The notes under the pieces were generated by a model that did not search any database, had not been told where the DNA came from, and saw only the letters and a list, made by a program, of their open reading frames with translations. Source: Gari tellinella (lineage: Eukaryota; Mollusca; Bivalvia; Cardiida; Psammobiidae). From it: a stretch of 64,000 nt of DNA. Location of the stretch: assembly GCA_922989275.2 (NCBI GenBank), contig OV277870.1, forward strand, positions 37,940,356-38,004,355, written 5' to 3'. The position numbers and the translations under genes are program-made. Below, in pieces: positions 61,224-64,000 of the stretch; the first letter of the stretch is position 1; each line of letters begins with the position of its first letter.

Positions 61224-61417
61224 CAGGGCTCCAGATAAGAGGTAGTTTTTTTCAACAAATCCAACATTTTCTCACTCTTTTTAGCACCAAATCCTATGGT
61301 GTTACTACTCATTAGAATCGTCTCGAAGAGACGATTCTAATGAGTAGTGACACCATAGGGTTTAATTCAGAAATAAAGATTTTAGTTTTTGAAAAACTAC
61401 CCTTATCTGGTGCTCTG
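61224..61417 (+). mobile_element. hAT-like MITE, CAGGGCTCCAGATAAG family (copy 7)
   Basis: CAGGGCTCCAGATAAGAGGT to CTTATCTGGTGCTCTG. AACCTG flanks both sides (61218-61223, 61418-61423). Centre loop inverted (GTCTCGAAGAGAC) relative to other copies. Confidence 0.87.
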
Positions 61418-61519
61418 AACCTGCAGTCATGATTTGACAACACATTACAGCAGGGTAAGACGATTGTAATGTGTGGACATTCGCTTTTTGTATAAACCAA
61501 TCTTGTTTTAAGTCACCAC

Positions 61520-61774
61520 CAGGGCTGCCATTTCTCCGGATTTTTCCTAAATCTTCGGATTTTTTTCTGGTACATGGTAGCTTAACGCAGGCTGAAAGTA
61601 AAGCAGAATGGGCCTTAAGGCGCATTCTGCTTTACTTCCAGTCTGCTTTAAGTAGTCACATGTCAACAAAGCTAGAAACAGGCTATGTGGTAAAGATGGG
61701 ATTCGTAAAATCGCACTTGAAAAATGCAAATTTGGATATCTTAGGATTTTTCATGTCAACTTATGGCAGCCCTG
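61520..61774 (+). mobile_element. hAT-like MITE, CAGGGCTGCCAT family (copy 7)
   Basis: CAGGGCTGCCATTTCTCCGG to ACTTATGGCAGCCCTG. Flanks CACCAC and GACCAC (6 bp, one mismatch). Core GCAGAATGGGCCTTAAGGCG. Confidence 0.87.
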
Positions 61775-62729
61775 GACCACTATCTGAAGTAGGGTAAAAA
61801 TAATGCAGAAAGTTCCTGTGGTGTTTACCGCATTTTCCTACCTTAGACAACCACCTGTATTTAAGACAGTTTTGACTATCATAGATGTTCTATTAAGTGG
61901 TCGCTTAACACAAAATTGAAAGTACATTTTGTTTGAAAAATTACCCACATTTGCAGACATGGAGCTTGATCAAATGATCTTCAACCTCTATATGAAAACA
62001 AGTAGATGATTGGTGTAAATATCATGACGTCACACACGGAACCTCGTTTTCACCCAGGGAATTGCAATCTCTAATTGTTATTACACTTGTGCAATAGTGT
62101 ATATTATTCAGAGAGCATCAGTGTTCTCTAGCGAGACACTATTTCGTAAAGCTCATTCAATTATGCAGAGTATAAATACGCTTTTGCATGAAAACATGTC
62201 CACTGACAAAGCTGAACAAAGAACGCATTGCATGCTTTACTCTTTGCTTGCAGGGTACTAGTATTATGTTTTTGCTTGCAAATATGCCTGCTGATCGCGA
62301 CTTTACTGATTTTTACAAACTGTTTGACACTCGACTTTAGGTTTCTTTACTTAAAAAATGCATAAATTTTAAATTTAACAATTTTGCAGACGACAATTTT
62401 GAAGCAGACGATATCACCGCAGGATAAGGGTGAATAGTTTCACCGCTATCATGTCAATAGTTTTGCTACGTCATGTGATTTCCAACCTGCATTTAGAGGT
62501 CACCTGTATTGTATTACATGTGCGCTTCTTCAAAGAAAGGTCGCTTAGGGAAGAATTGAATGAATAGTGTTTTTCAACCTTGTGCAATAATATATGCTAA
62601 TCAGACATCGGTATTTTTTCTATAGCGCAACTTTAACACTACTGTAAAACAGGTATTTTTCGCGTCATGAATATTTCGCGTAATGCTATTTTGTATTAAT
62701 TCGCGACATCATACAATATTTCTAGCAAG
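61775..62729. other. Gene-free sequence
   Basis: AT-rich. GCAGACGACAATTTTGAAGC + AGACGATATCACC near 62392-62418 is the GTCGTCTGC module of the TTAA/CAGTGCTCCC families. No exon. Confidence 0.4.
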
Positions 62730-62808
62730 TGGTAGCTTGAAGCAGGATGAAAGTAAAGCAGAATGTGCCCTAAGGCACATTCTGCTTTATTTTCAACCTG
62801 CTTTAAGA
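62730..62808. repeat. Solo core palindrome of the CAGGGCTGCC family
   Basis: GCTTGAAGCAGGATGAAAGT + AAAGCAGAATGTGCCCTAAG pairs with GGCACATTCTGCTTTATTTT + CAACCTGCTTTAAG. It sits inside a larger inverted pair (TCGCGAATTAACGCGTAAAT / TTTCGCGTAATGCTATTTTG) suggesting yet another host MITE (about 62640-62890). Confidence 0.7.
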
Positions 62809-63216
62809 AGTCACATATTTTCAAAACTAGAGACATTCGCGAATTAACGCGTAAATTATATTCTCGCGAATAAAACCGGTTTTACAGTATTTCAGAAAAG
62901 GACAGACAATTATTTAGTTTTTTTAACGTTTTTGTATGAAAAGTGTTCACTATCTTTTGCAACTGTACATGTTAATGCATTATTAGCAGACAAAGCTTAG
63001 CAGAGTCGTAGTGTATACTTATTCAACGTTGCTTTAGATCACAATATGAATTGTTTAAGATAAACCTCAAAATCTAGGATATCTCTTGTAAGTCGAACGT
63101 TCCTATATTTGAAAGTTCGAACAGAGACAAAATTATTTTGTATGCAAACCAAAATTTAAAGCTAAAACTTAATTCAACTTTGAAATGGGTGGGATGAACT
63201 TACGTTTTAACTGGTA

Positions 63217-63408
63217 CAGTGGAGAATGTGTTATTCTTTCCCAATAAACGCGTTTACGCTAAAACTATTATTTGCAGTGCAAACAGTTTGAAGCCAAGAT
63301 AAACATGAATTATCCGAATTGTCCAAAAGTTGTACTTTTCTACGTTTTAGTGTTTTGCGTTTGCGAACGTTTGCGTTTAAACGGGAAAGAATAACAGATT
63401 CTCCACTG
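63217..63408 (-). mobile_element. TA-flanked mariner-like MITE, 192-bp coreless form
   Basis: TA at 63215-63216 and 63409-63410. Ends CAGTGGAGAATGTGTTATTC and inverse. Lacks the palindrome, with the same junction (GCAAACAGTTTGAAGCC|AAGATAAACATG) and length as 1112-1303. Strand assignment is arbitrary. Confidence 0.87.
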
Positions 63409-64000
63409 TATATCGGAGCAATGTCATTCAATTTGACCCAAGCGAATTTTCGAGGCTTATAAAAAGTTATAAATCTTATAAAAGTTACGTTTAAACGTTC
63501 ACACAATCAATAATTAGGCATGGATATGTGTTGCTTGAGACTGCCTGTAGTTTTCAGTGTATTAATTTGATATCTGGAATGGCTTATTCCATTGTTTTGT
63601 CGGAATGTTTTATTTTTGATTTGGTGGGATATATTAAAGACTTTGTATGTTTGTCCATACGGCATAAAACTACATTTATCATGGCATAGGGTGAAGAAAC
63701 TGGTGGGAATTCACTGAACCTATACTTTGCTGGAAACCAATTGCAAAGTTTATGTATATCTTGCAAACCGTGTATACTCTGACAAGAGGGCTCCTCTTAA
63801 GGAGCCCTCTGGTCAGATTCTTCATTGTTTGTTTTACCTTTTCCCTGTAACGTCTTTTTTTCTTTCTTTTTTTAAAAACCTGTCCTTGAAATCAACATAC
63901 CCTAACATTGTGGCATAGTCCATGTGAAAGTTCAGCATAAAACTGTTGAATACGGTAATCCGGGTTTACAAGTTGTATGTCATTGTACGTCGTAAAGACA
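63409..64000. other. Gene-free end of window with one palindrome
   Basis: GCAAACCGTGTATACTCTGA...GAGGGCTCC TCTTAA GGAGCCCTC...TTGTTTG at 63764-63831. No coding exon recognised. Confidence 0.5.

Overview
The window is eukaryotic, AT-rich and crowded with small DNA transposons. It most likely comes from a bivalve mollusc. The grounds are a Steamer-like Ty3/Gypsy (LTR) element with 171-bp LTRs, the AGCTCACCT...AGGTGAGCG dispersed repeats that are abundant in bivalve genomes, tRNA-derived SINEs of molluscan type, and very long repeat-filled introns. The species cannot be resolved from the sequence alone. No bacterial-style operons, rRNA genes or CRISPR arrays are present.

Only two host genes can be supported. 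Both lie on the plus strand, head to tail, and both encode small (92 and 94 aa) thioredoxin-fold proteins of the SH3BGRL/SH3BGRL3 family. Their architecture is identical: a 45-bp first coding exon, a 168-bp second exon, a short last coding exon (66 or 72 bp), all introns in phase 0, and apparently an intron in the 3' UTR. Gene 1 has exons at 2898-2942, 14390-14557 and 15771-15836. Gene 2 has exons at 30826-30870, 54558-54725 and 57973-58044, with a likely 3' UTR exon from 59433. They look like an old tandem duplication.

The last coding exon of gene 1 has expanded into a 13-copy, 87-bp tandem array (15806-16936). Every unit carries the coding C-terminus and a GTAAG splice donor.

The introns are mobile-element landscapes. 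Intron 1 of gene 1 holds a very young Steamer-like retrotransposon on the minus strand (8389-13096: identical LTRs, 5-bp TSD). It has lost the reverse transcriptase core and carries a template-switch scar. Intron 1 of gene 2 holds a jockey/CR1-like LINE (about 47.1-52.1 kb) whose ORF is split by a 914-bp TA-flanked insertion that itself contains a hAT-like MITE.

Throughout the window there are repeated families of non-autonomous elements: TA-flanked mariner-like MITEs, TTAA-flanked piggyBac-like MITEs, two hAT-like MITE families, eight AGCTCACCT elements, a SINE, and minisatellites. Several MITE families share one 60-65 bp palindromic core, so they are modular and nested. Transposon ends lie 47-60 bp upstream of all four internal coding-exon splice acceptors.
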